Shown here: in pieces, positions 7,527 through 17,062 of the stretch
Numbering within the stretch: position 1 is the stretch's first letter
How the letters are laid out: each line of letters starts with the position of its first letter
Source of the DNA: Streptomyces sp. NBC_01197
GTDB lineage: Bacteria > Actinomycetota > Actinomycetes > Streptomycetales > Streptomycetaceae
Length of the DNA: 64,000 nucleotides
Reading direction: 5' to 3'
Assembly (NCBI RefSeq): GCF_036010505.1
Contig: NZ_CP108569.1
Location: forward strand, 4,444,001 to 4,508,000
The notes under the pieces: generated by a model
What the model saw: only the letters and a program-made list of their open reading frames with translations
What the model was told of the DNA's origin: nothing
The model's database searches: none
Position numbers and translations under genes: made by a program

Positions 7527-8651
7527 TTGGAATTCGGGCTCTTTGTGCAGGGATACGTACCGAAGAAGCGCGCCCAGGCCGATCCCGAGGCCGAGCACAA
7601 GGCGCTGATGGAAGAGACCGAGTACGTCATCCAGGCGGACAAGTCCAACTTCAAGTACGCCTGGGCCTCCGAGCACCACTTCCTGGAGGAGTACTCGCAC
7701 CTCTCCGCCAACGACGTGTTCCTCGGCTACCTCGCGCACGCGACCGACCGCATCCACCTCGGATCCGGCATCTTCAACCCGCTGGCACCGGTCAACCACC
7801 CCGTCAAGGTCGCCGAGAAGGTGGCCATGATGGACCACCTCTCGGAGGGCCGCTTCGAGTTCGGCTCGGGGCGCGGTGCGGGCAGTCACGAGATCCTCGG
7901 ATTCATGCCGGGCATCACGGACATGAACCACACCAAGGAGATCTGGGAAGAGACCATCGGCGAGTTTCCCAAGATGTGGCTCCAGGACGAGTACGTCGGC
8001 TTCCAGGGCAAGCACTGGTCCCTGCCGCCGCGCAAGATCCTGCCGAAGCCGTACGGGAAGTCGCACCCGGGCATGTGGTACGCGGCCGGGTCCCCCTCCT
8101 CGTACGCCATGGCCGGCAAGAAGGGCCTCGGGGTGCTGGGGTTCAGCGTCCAGAAGGTCTCGGACATGGAGTGGGTCGTCGAGTCGTACAAGAACGCGGT
8201 GAAGGAGGCCGAGCCGATCGGCGCCTTCGTCAACGACAACGTCATGGTGACCTCGACCGCGATCTGCGCCGAGACCCACGACAAGGCGGTCGAGATCGCT
8301 GTCAGCGGCGGCCTCAACTACCTGCAGTCGCTGCTGTTCCGCTACCACGACACGTTCCCCAGGCCCGAGGGCATACCCGAGTGGCCCGAGCTGCTGCCCG
8401 AGTACAGCACGGAGATCATCGAGCTGCTCATCGCGGAGGAGCTGATGATCTGCGGTGACCCCGGCGAGGTGCTCCAGCAGTGCAAGCGGTGGGAGCAGGC
8501 GGGGGCGGACCAGCTGTCGTTCGGGCTGCCGATCGGGATCTCGCCGGAGGACACGCTCAACACGATCAAGCTCATCGGTGAACACGTCATCCCGCAGATC
8601 GACACGGACCCGGTCCACCGGACGACCCGTTTCCGGCAGGCCGGCGCGTAG
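7527..8651 (+). CDS. LLM-class flavin-dependent oxidoreductase
   Basis: 374 residues, starting from a TTG codon (MEFGLFVQGYVPKKRA). The luciferase-like barrel shows YAWASEHHFLEEYSHLSAN (the E-H-H-F metal/flavin motif of bacterial-luciferase-type proteins), GSGIFNPLAPVNHPVKVAEKVAMMDHLSEGRFEFGSGRG and a C-terminal CGDPGEVLQQCKRWEQAGADQLSF block. A GGGACGG ribosome site is weak and distant, so the TTG start is likely but not certain. The promoter carries two palindromes shared with the amidohydrolase and the 35.6-kb locus. A 19-bp-stem hairpin follows. Confidence 0.85.
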   Translation: MEFGLFVQGYVPKKRAQADPEAEHKALMEETEYVIQADKSNFKYAWASEHHFLEEYSHLSANDVFLGYLAHATDRIHLGSGIFNPLAPVNHPVKVAEKVAMMDHLSEGRFEFGSGRGAGSHEILGFMPGITDMNHTKEIWEETIGEFPKMWLQDEYVGFQGKHWSLPPRKILPKPYGKSHPGMWYAAGSPSSYAMAGKKGLGVLGFSVQKVSDMEWVVESYKNAVKEAEPIGAFVNDNVMVTSTAICAETHDKAVEIAVSGGLNYLQSLLFRYHDTFPRPEGIPEWPELLPEYSTEIIELLIAEELMICGDPGEVLQQCKRWEQAGADQLSFGLPIGISPEDTLNTIKLIGEHVIPQIDTDPVHRTTRFRQAGA

Positions 8652-8708
8652 GCCGGACCGTCACCTCGGGGCGGACGGCGGCTCCATCCCGGACGGCTGC
8701 CGTCCGGT

Positions 8709-8757
8709 TCCGGCCGGTGTGTACGGGGGAGCGGCCTTCCCGTACACACCGGCCGGA
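8709..8757 (+). terminator. Long perfect hairpin after the LLM gene
   Basis: 19-bp perfect stem (8709-8727 with 8739-8757, arms around GGTGTGTACGGG / CCCGTACACACC) and 11-nt loop, 57 nt after the stop codon. No U-run. Probably ends the LLM transcript. Confidence 0.6.
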
Positions 8758-8792
8758 GCCATGCGCCATTTCCAGCCCGCCCGGCCCGTCAC

Positions 8793-8907
8793 TTCAAGCC
8801 CGTCCGGCGTTTGAGGGCGGAACCGGCGCTCCGTGCCGGGGTCGCATCCGGTCTGCCTCACCCTGCCGGCGGTCATTTCAAGCCCGTCCGGCGATTGAGG
8901 ACGGAAC
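8793..8907 (+). repeat. Two copies of a 31-bp intergenic repeat
   Basis: Copies at 8793-8823 and 8877-8907 share TTCAAGCCCGTCCGGCG, a variable T/A, then TTGAGG and CGGAAC (two mismatches). The CCGTCCGGCG-TTGAGG core is the kind of dispersed intergenic element found after many Streptomyces genes. The 345-bp spacer 8652-8996 holds only this, the hairpin and the ribosome site of the next gene. Confidence 0.65.
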
Positions 8908-8996
8908 GAGTGACCGTTCCCCCGGTCGCCCCCGGTCGCCGCCCCCCCGCTCGCCCAGAAGACCCGGAAGCCACAGAAGAGAAGGGACCAGACCAC

Positions 8997-10736
8997 ATGC
9001 TCGACCACCTCATCCGCGGAGCGACAGTCGTGGACGGCACCGGTGCCCCCTCGTACGTCGCGGACCTCGGCATCCGAGCCGGCCGCATAGCCGTCATCGC
9101 GAAGCCCGGCACCGTCACCGAACCCGCCGCGACCACCGAGGACGCGACGGGCCTCGTGCTCGCCCCCGGCTTCGTCGACCCGCACACCCACTACGACGCA
9201 CAGCTCTTCTGGGACCCGTACGCCACCCCCTCCATGAACCACGGCGTGACCACCGTCGCGGGCGGCAACTGCGGCTTCACCCTCGCCCCGCTCAATCCGG
9301 ACCACCCGGGAGACGCCGACTACACCCGTCGCATGATGTCCAAGGTCGAGGGCATGTCGCTGGTCGCGCTCGAAGAGGGCGCCCCCTGGAACTGGTCGAC
9401 CTTCGCCGAGTACCTGGACGCTCTGGACGGCCGTACGGCCGTCAACGCGGGCTTCATGGTGGGCCACTGCGCCCTGCGCCGGCACGTGATGGGCGCGGAC
9501 GCGATCGGGGGACAGCCCACCGAGGAACAGCTCGCCGAGATGCTGCGGATCTTCCACGAGGCGATGGAGGCGGGCGCCTGGGGGTTCTCCACCACCCAGT
9601 CGTCCACCCACTCCGACGGCGACGGCGAACCCGTCGCCTCCCGGCACGCCGGCCCGGCCGAACTGCTCGCTCTGTCCAAGGCGGTCGGTGAGCACGAGGG
9701 CACCCAGATCGAGGCGATCGTGGCCGGCTGCCTCGATCAGTTCAGCGACGAGGAGGTCGACCTCTTCGTAGGGATGAGCGCGGCAGCGGGCCGCCCGCTC
9801 AACTGGAACGTCCTGACCATCGACGCCGCCGTGCCCGAACGCGTACCGCGCCAGCTCAGCGCCAGCGATCGCGCGCGCGAGGCGGGCGGCCGGATCGTCG
9901 CCCTCACGATGCCCATCCTGACCCCGATGAACATGTCGCTCGGCACGTTCTGCGCGCTGAACCTGATACCCGGCTGGGGCGACATCCTGGGGCTCCCGGT
10001 GCCCGAGCGGATCGCGAAACTGCGCGACCCCGACGTACGGGCGGAGATGCTGCGGCACGCCAACAGCAAGGAGGCGGGCGTCTTCCGGCGGCTGGCCAAC
10101 TTCGGGCGGTACGTCATCGGCGACACCTACTCCGAGGCCAACGAGGGGCTCAGCGGCCGGGTGGTGAAGGACATCGCGGCCGAGCGCGGGCAGGAGCCGT
10201 TCCACTGCCTGGTGGAGATCTGCGCCAACGACGAGCTGCGCACCGTGCTCTGGCCGATGCCGTCCGACAACGACCCGGACTCCTGGGAGCTGCGGCGCAA
10301 GACCTGGGAGCACGAGGACGTCATGCTGGGCGGCTCCGACGCGGGCGCGCACCTGGACCGGATGTGCGGGGCCCCGTACACGACGCGCTTCATCGGCGAC
10401 TGCCTGCGCGGCCGCAAGCTGGTCGGCCTCGAAGCGGCGGTGAAGATGCTGACCGACGACCCCGCCCAGCTCTTCGGGCTGCGCGAGCGCGGCCGGATCG
10501 AGGAGGGTTTCCACGCCGACCTGGTGCTGTTCGACCCGGAGCGGATCGCGGCGGGCCCGGCGACGCTCGTGCACGACCTGCCCGGCGACAGCCCCCGCCT
10601 CGACTCACGGGCGATCGGCATCGTGTCGGTACGGGTCAACGGTGTCGAGACCATCCGGGACGACAAGATCACCGGCGCGGTGCCGGGCACAGTGCTGCGG
10701 TCCGGCCGCGACACCAGGACGGTGGCGACCCGTTGA
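8997..10736 (+). CDS. N-acyl-D-amino-acid deacylase-like amidohydrolase
   Basis: 579 residues, amidohydrolase_3 / D-aminoacylase group. The metal site begins at GFVDPHTHYDAQ (H63-T-H65), typical of this group, followed by GVTTVAGGNCGFTLAP and the C-terminal aspartate in GGSDAGAHLDRMCG. The long insertion and end region NGVETIRDDKITGAVPGTVLRSGRDTRT are characteristic. These enzymes hydrolyse amide or ring bonds in the cytoplasm. ATG at 8997 follows GAAGGGA. Its stop region is duplicated into the start of the aldehyde dehydrogenase gene, which lies 20 nt downstream, so the two are probably co-transcribed. Confidence 0.85.
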   Translation: MLDHLIRGATVVDGTGAPSYVADLGIRAGRIAVIAKPGTVTEPAATTEDATGLVLAPGFVDPHTHYDAQLFWDPYATPSMNHGVTTVAGGNCGFTLAPLNPDHPGDADYTRRMMSKVEGMSLVALEEGAPWNWSTFAEYLDALDGRTAVNAGFMVGHCALRRHVMGADAIGGQPTEEQLAEMLRIFHEAMEAGAWGFSTTQSSTHSDGDGEPVASRHAGPAELLALSKAVGEHEGTQIEAIVAGCLDQFSDEEVDLFVGMSAAAGRPLNWNVLTIDAAVPERVPRQLSASDRAREAGGRIVALTMPILTPMNMSLGTFCALNLIPGWGDILGLPVPERIAKLRDPDVRAEMLRHANSKEAGVFRRLANFGRYVIGDTYSEANEGLSGRVVKDIAAERGQEPFHCLVEICANDELRTVLWPMPSDNDPDSWELRRKTWEHEDVMLGGSDAGAHLDRMCGAPYTTRFIGDCLRGRKLVGLEAAVKMLTDDPAQLFGLRERGRIEEGFHADLVLFDPERIAAGPATLVHDLPGDSPRLDSRAIGIVSVRVNGVETIRDDKITGAVPGTVLRSGRDTRTVATR

Positions 10737-10756
10737 ACGCAGGGCAGGAGCAGCGG

Positions 10757-12220
10757 GTGAACGCACGTCAGGAGCAGGGGCTGTTCATCGACGGCGAGTG
10801 GGTCGTGCCGGACGGCGGGCACTACGACGTGATCAACCCGGCCACCGAGGAGAGCGTGGGGCCCGCGCCCGAAGCGAGCCGCGAGCAGGTGTACGCGGCG
10901 GCCGCCGCCGCCCGCGCGGCCTTCGCGGGCTGGTCGCGGACGGCGCCGGAGGAGCGCTCCGCGATCCTCGGCCGGGCCGCCGACATCATGCAGCGGGAGT
11001 TCCTACCGTACGCGGCGCTCGCCCAGGCGGAGAGCGGCGCCACCACGGGGACCGCGCGCGGTATGCAGGTCGGTGTGGGGGTGGCACGTTTCCGGCGTTA
11101 TGCGAAGGGCGCCCTGGAACCGGTCGAGCAGGGCCTGCCACCGCAGATCAACGAGGCGGGCCCGATGGGCAGGGCGGGCGTCTTCGGGGCGCTCGCCGCC
11201 CGTCGGCCGGTGGGCGTGGTCACCTGCATCACCTCGTACAACAACCCCTGGGCCAACCCGGCGGGCAAGATCGCGCCCGCACTCGCCATGGGCAACACCG
11301 TGGTCGTCAAACCGGCCCCGCAGGACCCCCTCTCCGTCTTCCGGATGGCGGAGGCGCTGGCCGAGGCCGGCGTGCCGCGCGGCGTGGTGAACGTGGTGAG
11401 CGGGACGGGTACGGAGGTGGGCGAGGCGGCCGTCGACTCACCGGACGTCGACATGGTCAGCTTCACCGGCTCCACGGTGGTGGGCAGGCGCATCGCCGAG
11501 GTCTGCGGCCGCGGTATGAAGCGGCAGCTGATGGAGCTGGGCGGCAAGGGAGCGGCGCTGGTCTTCGACGACGCGGACCTGGAAGCGGCGGTGTCCGGGA
11601 TCGGCACGACCTTCTCCTTCTACAGCGGCCAGATCTGCACGGCGCCCACTCGGGTACTGGCCCAGCGCGGAATCCACGATCGCCTGGTCTCGCAACTTTC
11701 CGCCTACATGGCGCACTTGAAGGTGGGCGACCCGGGCGAGCGGGGCACCGTGGTCGGACCGGTGATCTCGGCGGCCCACCGGGACCGGATCGAGTCGTAC
11801 GTGGAACTCGGCCGCAAGGAGGGCGCGACGGTCGTCGCGGGCGGCGAACGGCCGACGTTCGAGAAGGGCTTCTACACTGCGCCCACGCTGCTGGCCGACT
11901 GCACCAACGACATGCGCGTCGTCCGCGAGGAGATCTTCGGCCCGGTCGTCGTGGTCGTCCCCTTCGACGACGAGGAGGAGGGCATCGCGCTGGCCAACGA
12001 CAGCGACTACGGCCTGCTCGACTACGTCTGGTCCGGCGACGTGGCACGGGCGTTCCGGGTGGCGGCGCAACTGCGGGCCGGGGGCGTGGGGGTGAACACC
12101 ATCGGCCGGAACATGGAGGCGCCGTTCGGTGGTTTCAAGCAGAGCGGAGTGGGCCGGGACGTCGGCTCGTACGCCCTGCACGCGTACAGCGAACTCCAGT
12201 CGATCGTCTGGCCGGGGTAG
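10757..12220 (+). CDS. Aldehyde dehydrogenase family protein
   Basis: 487 residues. Standard ALDH fold: substrate/cofactor region PVGVVTCITSYNNPWANPAGKIAPALAMGNTVVVKP, FTGSTVVG Rossmann turn, catalytic general base E260 (QLMELGGK) and nucleophile C294 (SGQICTAPTRV). Oxidises an aldehyde to an acid with NAD(P). GTG at 10757 was chosen because AGGAG sits 6 nt upstream; an in-frame TTG at 10733 overlaps the stop of the preceding gene and would add eight residues. Likely last step of the catabolic block. Confidence 0.9.
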   Translation: MNARQEQGLFIDGEWVVPDGGHYDVINPATEESVGPAPEASREQVYAAAAAARAAFAGWSRTAPEERSAILGRAADIMQREFLPYAALAQAESGATTGTARGMQVGVGVARFRRYAKGALEPVEQGLPPQINEAGPMGRAGVFGALAARRPVGVVTCITSYNNPWANPAGKIAPALAMGNTVVVKPAPQDPLSVFRMAEALAEAGVPRGVVNVVSGTGTEVGEAAVDSPDVDMVSFTGSTVVGRRIAEVCGRGMKRQLMELGGKGAALVFDDADLEAAVSGIGTTFSFYSGQICTAPTRVLAQRGIHDRLVSQLSAYMAHLKVGDPGERGTVVGPVISAAHRDRIESYVELGRKEGATVVAGGERPTFEKGFYTAPTLLADCTNDMRVVREEIFGPVVVVVPFDDEEEGIALANDSDYGLLDYVWSGDVARAFRVAAQLRAGGVGVNTIGRNMEAPFGGFKQSGVGRDVGSYALHAYSELQSIVWPG

Positions 12221-12235
12221 GGGGGGGCCGGCCCT

Positions 12236-12258
12236 CCCCCGGCCCACAGGGCCGGGGG
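12236..12258 (+). terminator. Hairpin after the aldehyde dehydrogenase
   Basis: Perfect 10-bp stem CCCCCGGCCC / GGGCCGGGGG with a 3-nt loop, 15 nt after the stop. Marks the end of the catabolic block. Confidence 0.6.
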
Positions 12259-12390
12259 TGGGCGGTGATACCGCCGGCTGTCCTGACAGTGGCAAGAAGG
12301 CTGACGAGGTCGATGCATACGCGGACCAGGACACCTCGTCAAGACCGTGCAATCGAGCGCTCGGCCCGATCCTGTGGGCGATGCCACCTC

Positions 12391-13659
12391 CTACGACGCG
12401 GGTGAGACCATGCCGACCCGCAGGTACTTCGCGAACTTGATGCCGGTGAGGGGTGCGTACGTGCCAGTGGAGTCGCCCGGCGGCTTCGATCCGTACTCGG
12501 ACATGAAGCTGAACGTATCGGCGTTTTTGACGTCGAAAGCGCCGTACTCCTGCAGTGCTTTCGCGACCATCCGCTCGTACGGCTTGAGCGTGGTGTCGGC
12601 GTCGATGTCGTACGCGGGATCGAGCCAGATGAACTGCCCCTCGCGCCAACGGCCTTTCCTCCGGCCGTCGCTCCCCACGGCCGGGAAGACGTACTGGCCG
12701 TTGTTGTCAGGGGCGCCGAAGCTCAGGGCGTGATCGATACGGCCGGCCTTCCAGTCCGCGCGGGTGATCATTCCCGCGAGCCGCGACAGGCCGCTGCCGG
12801 TGGCCTGGCCCTTCCTGACGCCCGACGCACGGCGGGTGTCGGACACGGCACCCCACTCACAGCTCGGCCTGCCGCCCTGCACCTTGATCCGCCAGCATTC
12901 CAATGCCCGCCCGTCCGGTGTGATCACCACCGTCCATTCGCGCTTCGGCGCCTTCCACGACGTGTCCCAGGGGAAAGCGACGCCTTTGAACGGGTCGGGC
13001 CCCCAGCTACCGATGTGCTCGCGCGGGGTGACCGTGAAGGTCGGGGTGGTGGAAGTGGCCCGGTACACCGGAAGGCCGGCGGTGCCGGTGGACAACTGCG
13101 CCCGGCCCGGGGTGAGCAGATCATCGACCAACTCGGCGGATTTGGGCGCCGGATGAGACCGCGGATGCCGCTGGTTGAAGACGTCGTCCCCGGTGAAGAA
13201 GCGGGAGGCCGCGGCCACGTCCGAGGGTGGCGGCTTGTGCCCCGGCCGACTCGCGAGTACGCCGCCGACGACTGCCAATACGAGCACGCCGGCGCCGACA
13301 GCAGCGCCGACAGCCCACCGACGACCCGGCGCCGCCGTCGGCGATGTCGACGGCGGCGCCGGTGCCGTCGCTGATGTGGGCGTCATGACGACCTCGGCCC
13401 TCGCCGCCCGCCACCGCCGTTCCCACTCCGCCCGGTCCCCGTCGCAGGCCTCGGCGTAGGCCAGGGCCACGTCCAGGGGAGGCAGTTGCCCGCCCTGGGC
13501 GGCTGCTGACAATGCACTGGACGACTGGCCCGTACGCGCGGACATCTGACGGTAGGCCGGGCCACCTGCCGAGTGGCGCAGGGCCCGTAACTCCGAGGCG
13601 AACCGCTCTGCCGGGTCATCCGCCGGATCGCCCGACGGGTGTGATGAGGTCGCGGTCAC
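12391..13659 (-). CDS. Membrane-anchored HTH-like protein with extracytoplasmic domain
   Basis: 422 residues. The N-terminal 80 residues (ERFASELRALRHSAGGPAYRQMSARTGQSSSALSAAAQG then ALAYAEACDGD..EWERRWRAA) have the layout of the XRE-like domain found in many Streptomyces membrane regulators. A proline/serine/threonine linker leads to one transmembrane segment (WAVGAAVGAGVLVLAVVGGVLA), followed by a roughly 240-residue outside domain with a cysteine pair (LECWRIKVQGGRPSCEWG) and no family I recognise. GTG at 13659 follows GGAGGG. Could be a cell-surface sensor or simply an exported protein with a retained HTH. Monocistronic, divergent from the next gene. Confidence 0.7.
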   Translation of the reverse strand: MTATSSHPSGDPADDPAERFASELRALRHSAGGPAYRQMSARTGQSSSALSAAAQGGQLPPLDVALAYAEACDGDRAEWERRWRAARAEVVMTPTSATAPAPPSTSPTAAPGRRWAVGAAVGAGVLVLAVVGGVLASRPGHKPPPSDVAAASRFFTGDDVFNQRHPRSHPAPKSAELVDDLLTPGRAQLSTGTAGLPVYRATSTTPTFTVTPREHIGSWGPDPFKGVAFPWDTSWKAPKREWTVVITPDGRALECWRIKVQGGRPSCEWGAVSDTRRASGVRKGQATGSGLSRLAGMITRADWKAGRIDHALSFGAPDNNGQYVFPAVGSDGRRKGRWREGQFIWLDPAYDIDADTTLKPYERMVAKALQEYGAFDVKNADTFSFMSEYGSKPPGDSTGTYAPLTGIKFAKYLRVGMVSPAS

Positions 13660-13868
13660 CTGCTCGCCCTCCAAGCATGGCCCGTGGTCGCCCTCGGGGT
13701 GACGTGCGGACGACTCTTCCGAGTCTAGGCCCGCGGTCCGACACTCTGAATCCTCTCGTTCGTCCTCCGGCTCCGTGAACCGGGATCGTTCCGACGGACA
13801 CGCCCCGGGAGGCCGCCGGATCCGCGGAAACGGACTCGTGCGGGGGCCGACCGCAGAAGGATGGGCGC

Positions 13869-14411
13869 ATGGATCAGGCATGGGCAGCCCTCGCCGGGGC
13901 GGGGGTGGGCGTACTCGGCACATTGTGCACCGCGTGGCTGACATCCACGGCGGCCCGGCGTCTGGCGCGCGACCAAGGAACGGCCGAGCACGGCCGGGAG
14001 CTGAGGAGCGAACGCCGCGAGGTGTACCTCGCCTTCATTGAGGCCGCGGAGCCGGTCGACGCCGTACTGCACCGCATCGCCCACCAGGACGGCGTACCGG
14101 CCACCGTCCGGGACAGCCCGCCACCGGCACCCGCGCTGCGCGAGGCCGTCGAGGAACTCGGCACCGCGGTGCACACCCTCTACAAGTCACAGGCACGGCT
14201 CGACCTCATGGGGCCGGAGGCCGTGGCCGTGGCGGCCGTGAACGTGTGGTCGGACGTGCGGTCCCTGCGGACCTACCTTGAGCGGGTTCTTCAGGGAGAT
14301 TTGCCGGACGACGACTACCGCACCGGCCTCGAACGCGCAGTGGACGCGGTGGAGGTGAGCCGGGAGAAGTTCGCCCGGCGGGCACGCGAGGTGATGGAGG
14401 CTGCACCGTGA
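13869..14411 (+). CDS. Unknown protein with N-terminal membrane helix
   Basis: 180 residues. One membrane-like segment near the N-terminus (AWAALAGAGVGVLGTLCTAWLTS), then a mainly helical, charged cytoplasmic part with an RSERREVYLAFIEAAEPVD helix. No enzyme motif is visible. ATG at 13869 follows AAGGA. Small single-helix proteins of this type are common in Streptomyces. Divergent from the membrane HTH-like gene across a 209-bp spacer. Confidence 0.65.
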   Translation: MDQAWAALAGAGVGVLGTLCTAWLTSTAARRLARDQGTAEHGRELRSERREVYLAFIEAAEPVDAVLHRIAHQDGVPATVRDSPPPAPALREAVEELGTAVHTLYKSQARLDLMGPEAVAVAAVNVWSDVRSLRTYLERVLQGDLPDDDYRTGLERAVDAVEVSREKFARRAREVMEAAP

Positions 14412-14468
14412 GGCTGTGCGGGGGCACGCGAACCGCTGCTTGCCCCGGCGGTCACGCACTCCTCGCCC

Positions 14469-16025
14469 TCACCTCCCCAGAAACACCGGATTGGTCAGCG
14501 CGGCCAGCGCCCCCGGCAGCCCGGCCGCCGCCGGGGCGTGCCGGATCTCCGCGCGTACATAGGTGGCGTACGCCGGTGTCGTGCGCCATTCCACCGTGCC
14601 CGCACCCGACTTGGGCAGCGGTGTCGTGTACAGCGTGCCCTGGTCCGTGACGAAGTTCGCCGTGCAGCCGGGGGCGCCGGTGACATCGAGGCGGACCGTG
14701 ACCGGGGTGTCGGCGGCCACCCGGAGGCGGTCGCCGATGCCCGCGTGGGCCGCGCGGCCGCCCGTGGCGCCGAAAGTGAGTGAGATCGCCGAGGACTCGG
14801 TGATGTACGAGCGACCCGCGCGGATGCCCGCCAGGACGGCGTCCCTGCTGAGGTCGTCCGCCAGCACGACCGTCTGCGGGGTGCCGATCCGGTCGGGGTC
14901 CTTGTGGGCGTCGCTGTTGCCCATCGCCGGGGTCCAGCCCGCGCCGCTGACCAGGGTGTTGTCCCAGTCCGCCACGGACACCTCGTCGTCCGGGGTGTAG
15001 GGGCCGTTCCACACCTCCACCGCGTCCGCCTCGCCGAAGCCGAACTTCCAGTTGCAGCCGATGCAGGTCGCGTGCGGGTGGGCCGGGACGACCAGGCCGC
15101 CCGCGCGGCGGATCTCGCGGGCGTAGTGGCCGAAGCGGTTGTCCCGGGCGCGGTAGCGCCAGTCCACCCAGGTGCCGTGGTCGGTGGAGATGCCCAGCAC
15201 ATGGCCGTTGCGGGTGGTGATCTCCTCGCCGGTCAGGATGAGCAGCTCGTCGCCCCACAGCCCGTCCCACGCGCGGTGCCCTGAACTCGTGTTGTGCTCA
15301 CTGGTGTTGATGAAGTCCAGCCCCGCCGCCCGGGCCAGTGCGGCGATCTCGGCCGGGGTGCGCCTGCCGTCCGAGTGCACGGAGTGGATGTGGCAGTCGC
15401 CCCGGTACCAGGCGCGCCCGCGCCCCTTCGCGCGTACCGGCGGATACACCGGGTTCGGCGTCTCGGGCGTCGGCCCGAAGCGCAGGGTGATGGTGACGGT
15501 GTACGGGAGTCCGTCGGGGGCCGTGGTGTACGGGCCGAGCGCGATGTTCCACCGTCCCGCGCGTACCGGGCCCGGCAGATAACCGGGGGTCGCCGCGTCC
15601 CCGCGGATGAAGAACTCGCTGCGCGCGCCGCCCGACCAGCCGCGGAACCCCGCCCCGCCCAGGTCGGTACCGCGCTCGTCGAAGACACCGATGTCCAGGG
15701 CGTTGCCCTGGGTCCCCGCGGGCACGGCCGGCTTCTCGTACGTGTACGAGACCACCAGCTCGCAGACCCCTTCCGGAACGTCCACCGGCAGATAGACGTA
15801 GTCCGGCGAGCCGGGCGGCAGAGTGCCGCGCACGGTCCTCGTCCGGTCCGGGGGTGTGCCTCCTGCCGGTGCCGCGCCGCCCCGGCTGCCGCCCTGCGGT
15901 GCGCCGCCACCGCCGTCCGCCGCGCTCGCGAAGCTCACGCTTCCCAACGTAAGCGCGGCGGCTGCTCCCGTCACCAGCAGTCCGCGCCGGCCCAGCTCGC
16001 CGGGGGTCGGGTCTCCAGGGTTCAT
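14469..16025 (-). CDS. Exported CehA/McbA-type PHP-domain metallohydrolase
   Basis: 518 residues. R13-R14-G-L-L and the following hydrophobic stretch ending SFASA look like a Tat signal, fitting a protein that folds with metal before export. The PHP metal site is complete: DCHIHSVHSDG, NTSEHNTSS, TGEE, VPAHPH and MGNSDAHKDP. CehA/McbA proteins hydrolyse carbamates or phosphoesters; no substrate can be assigned. The N-terminal third before the PHP domain is a beta-rich domain with YVYLPVDVPEGVCELVVSYTYE, seen in several actinobacterial exported PHP proteins. ATG at 16025 chosen for the signal peptide and GGAG upstream. Confidence 0.85.
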   Translation of the reverse strand: MNPGDPTPGELGRRGLLVTGAAAALTLGSVSFASAADGGGGAPQGGSRGGAAPAGGTPPDRTRTVRGTLPPGSPDYVYLPVDVPEGVCELVVSYTYEKPAVPAGTQGNALDIGVFDERGTDLGGAGFRGWSGGARSEFFIRGDAATPGYLPGPVRAGRWNIALGPYTTAPDGLPYTVTITLRFGPTPETPNPVYPPVRAKGRGRAWYRGDCHIHSVHSDGRRTPAEIAALARAAGLDFINTSEHNTSSGHRAWDGLWGDELLILTGEEITTRNGHVLGISTDHGTWVDWRYRARDNRFGHYAREIRRAGGLVVPAHPHATCIGCNWKFGFGEADAVEVWNGPYTPDDEVSVADWDNTLVSGAGWTPAMGNSDAHKDPDRIGTPQTVVLADDLSRDAVLAGIRAGRSYITESSAISLTFGATGGRAAHAGIGDRLRVAADTPVTVRLDVTGAPGCTANFVTDQGTLYTTPLPKSGAGTVEWRTTPAYATYVRAEIRHAPAAAGLPGALAALTNPVFLGR

Positions 16026-16212
16026 GCCAACGGCTCCAGGGGTCGTGGGGGACACGAGGGGTGCAGCTGAACCCTGGTATTCAGCCGTGAACCGGGCGAG
16101 AAGGGAAGGGGGCGGGCCGGAGACCGTGACACGGCGCTCGGATTCTCGCCCTGTACGCCATAACCTCTGCGGCCACGGCACGGATACACGAGCGCGAATG
16201 AGGGCGGATGTC

Positions 16213-17046
16213 ATGCGGCTGAGCACCACGATCTTTCTGACCGACCGGACCGTCACCCCTGTACGGCTGGCACGGGAGCTGGAGCAGCGCGGGTTCGCCG
16301 GTCTCTATCTGCCCGAGCACACGCACATCCCGGTCGAGCGGTCCACCCCGTGGCCGATGGGAGGTGAACTGCCCGCCGAGTACGGCAGGACGCTCGACCC
16401 GTTCGTCGCGCTGGGGCAGGCCGCCGCGGTGACGGAGACCCTTGCCCTTGGCACGGGCGTCACGCTCATCGCCCAGCACGACCCGATCGGCCTGGCCAAG
16501 CAGATCGCGACCCTCGACCATCTCTCGGGCAGCCGCTTCACGCTCGGTCTCGGCTTCGGCTGGAACAAGGAGGAGGCCGCCGACCACGGGGTGGAGTGGA
16601 CGCGCCGCCGCGAGCAGGGCAGGGACCGGGTGGCACTGATGCGCGCCCTCTGGGCGGCCGAACCGACCTCGTACGAGGGTGAGTTCGGCTCCGTACGGGC
16701 CAGCGAGGCCCATCCGAAACCGCGGGGTGGCAGTGTGCGCACCCTGATCGGCGGGGCCGCCGGGCCGAAGCTCTTCGGGTACATCGCGGAGTACGCGGAC
16801 GGCTGGATGCCGATCGGAGGCCGGGGGCTCGGTGAGTCGATGCCCGTACTGCGTCAGGTCTGGCAGGACGCGGGCCGCGACCCGGCGTCGCTCCACGTCG
16901 TCCCGTACGCCGTGCTGCCGACCCCCGGGAAACTGGCGCACTACGCGGAGCTGGGCATCGAGGAGGCCGTGCTCCAACTGCCCTCTGCGGACGAGGCGTC
17001 GATACTGAAGGTGCTGGACGAGTACGCCCCGTATCTGGCCACCTGA
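16213..17046 (+). CDS. LLM-class F420-dependent oxidoreductase
   Basis: 277 residues beginning MRLSTTIFLTDRTVTPVRLARELEQRGF and LYLPEHTHIP, the pattern of the TIGR03619-type F420-dependent subgroup. ATLDHLSGSRFTLGLGFGWNKEE is the cofactor-binding block and LIGGAAGPKLFGYIAEYADGWMPIGG the barrel end. ATG at 16213 follows GAGGGCGG; an in-frame ATG at 16198 is possible. Third luciferase-like enzyme in the window, but without the palindrome seen before the others. Confidence 0.85.
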   Translation: MRLSTTIFLTDRTVTPVRLARELEQRGFAGLYLPEHTHIPVERSTPWPMGGELPAEYGRTLDPFVALGQAAAVTETLALGTGVTLIAQHDPIGLAKQIATLDHLSGSRFTLGLGFGWNKEEAADHGVEWTRRREQGRDRVALMRALWAAEPTSYEGEFGSVRASEAHPKPRGGSVRTLIGGAAGPKLFGYIAEYADGWMPIGGRGLGESMPVLRQVWQDAGRDPASLHVVPYAVLPTPGKLAHYAELGIEEAVLQLPSADEASILKVLDEYAPYLAT

Positions 17047-17062
17047 GCGCCCTCCGTGGCGG

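Noticed and set aside
1037..12220. Secondary-metabolite gene cluster around the SARP regulator
   Set aside because: No polyketide, peptide synthetase, terpene or RiPP-modifying enzymes are present; neighbours look catabolic.
13668..13944. Upstream extension of the membrane HTH-like protein to 13944
   Set aside because: The added 95 residues are proline/arginine-rich without structure, and GTG 13659 has a proper ribosome site.
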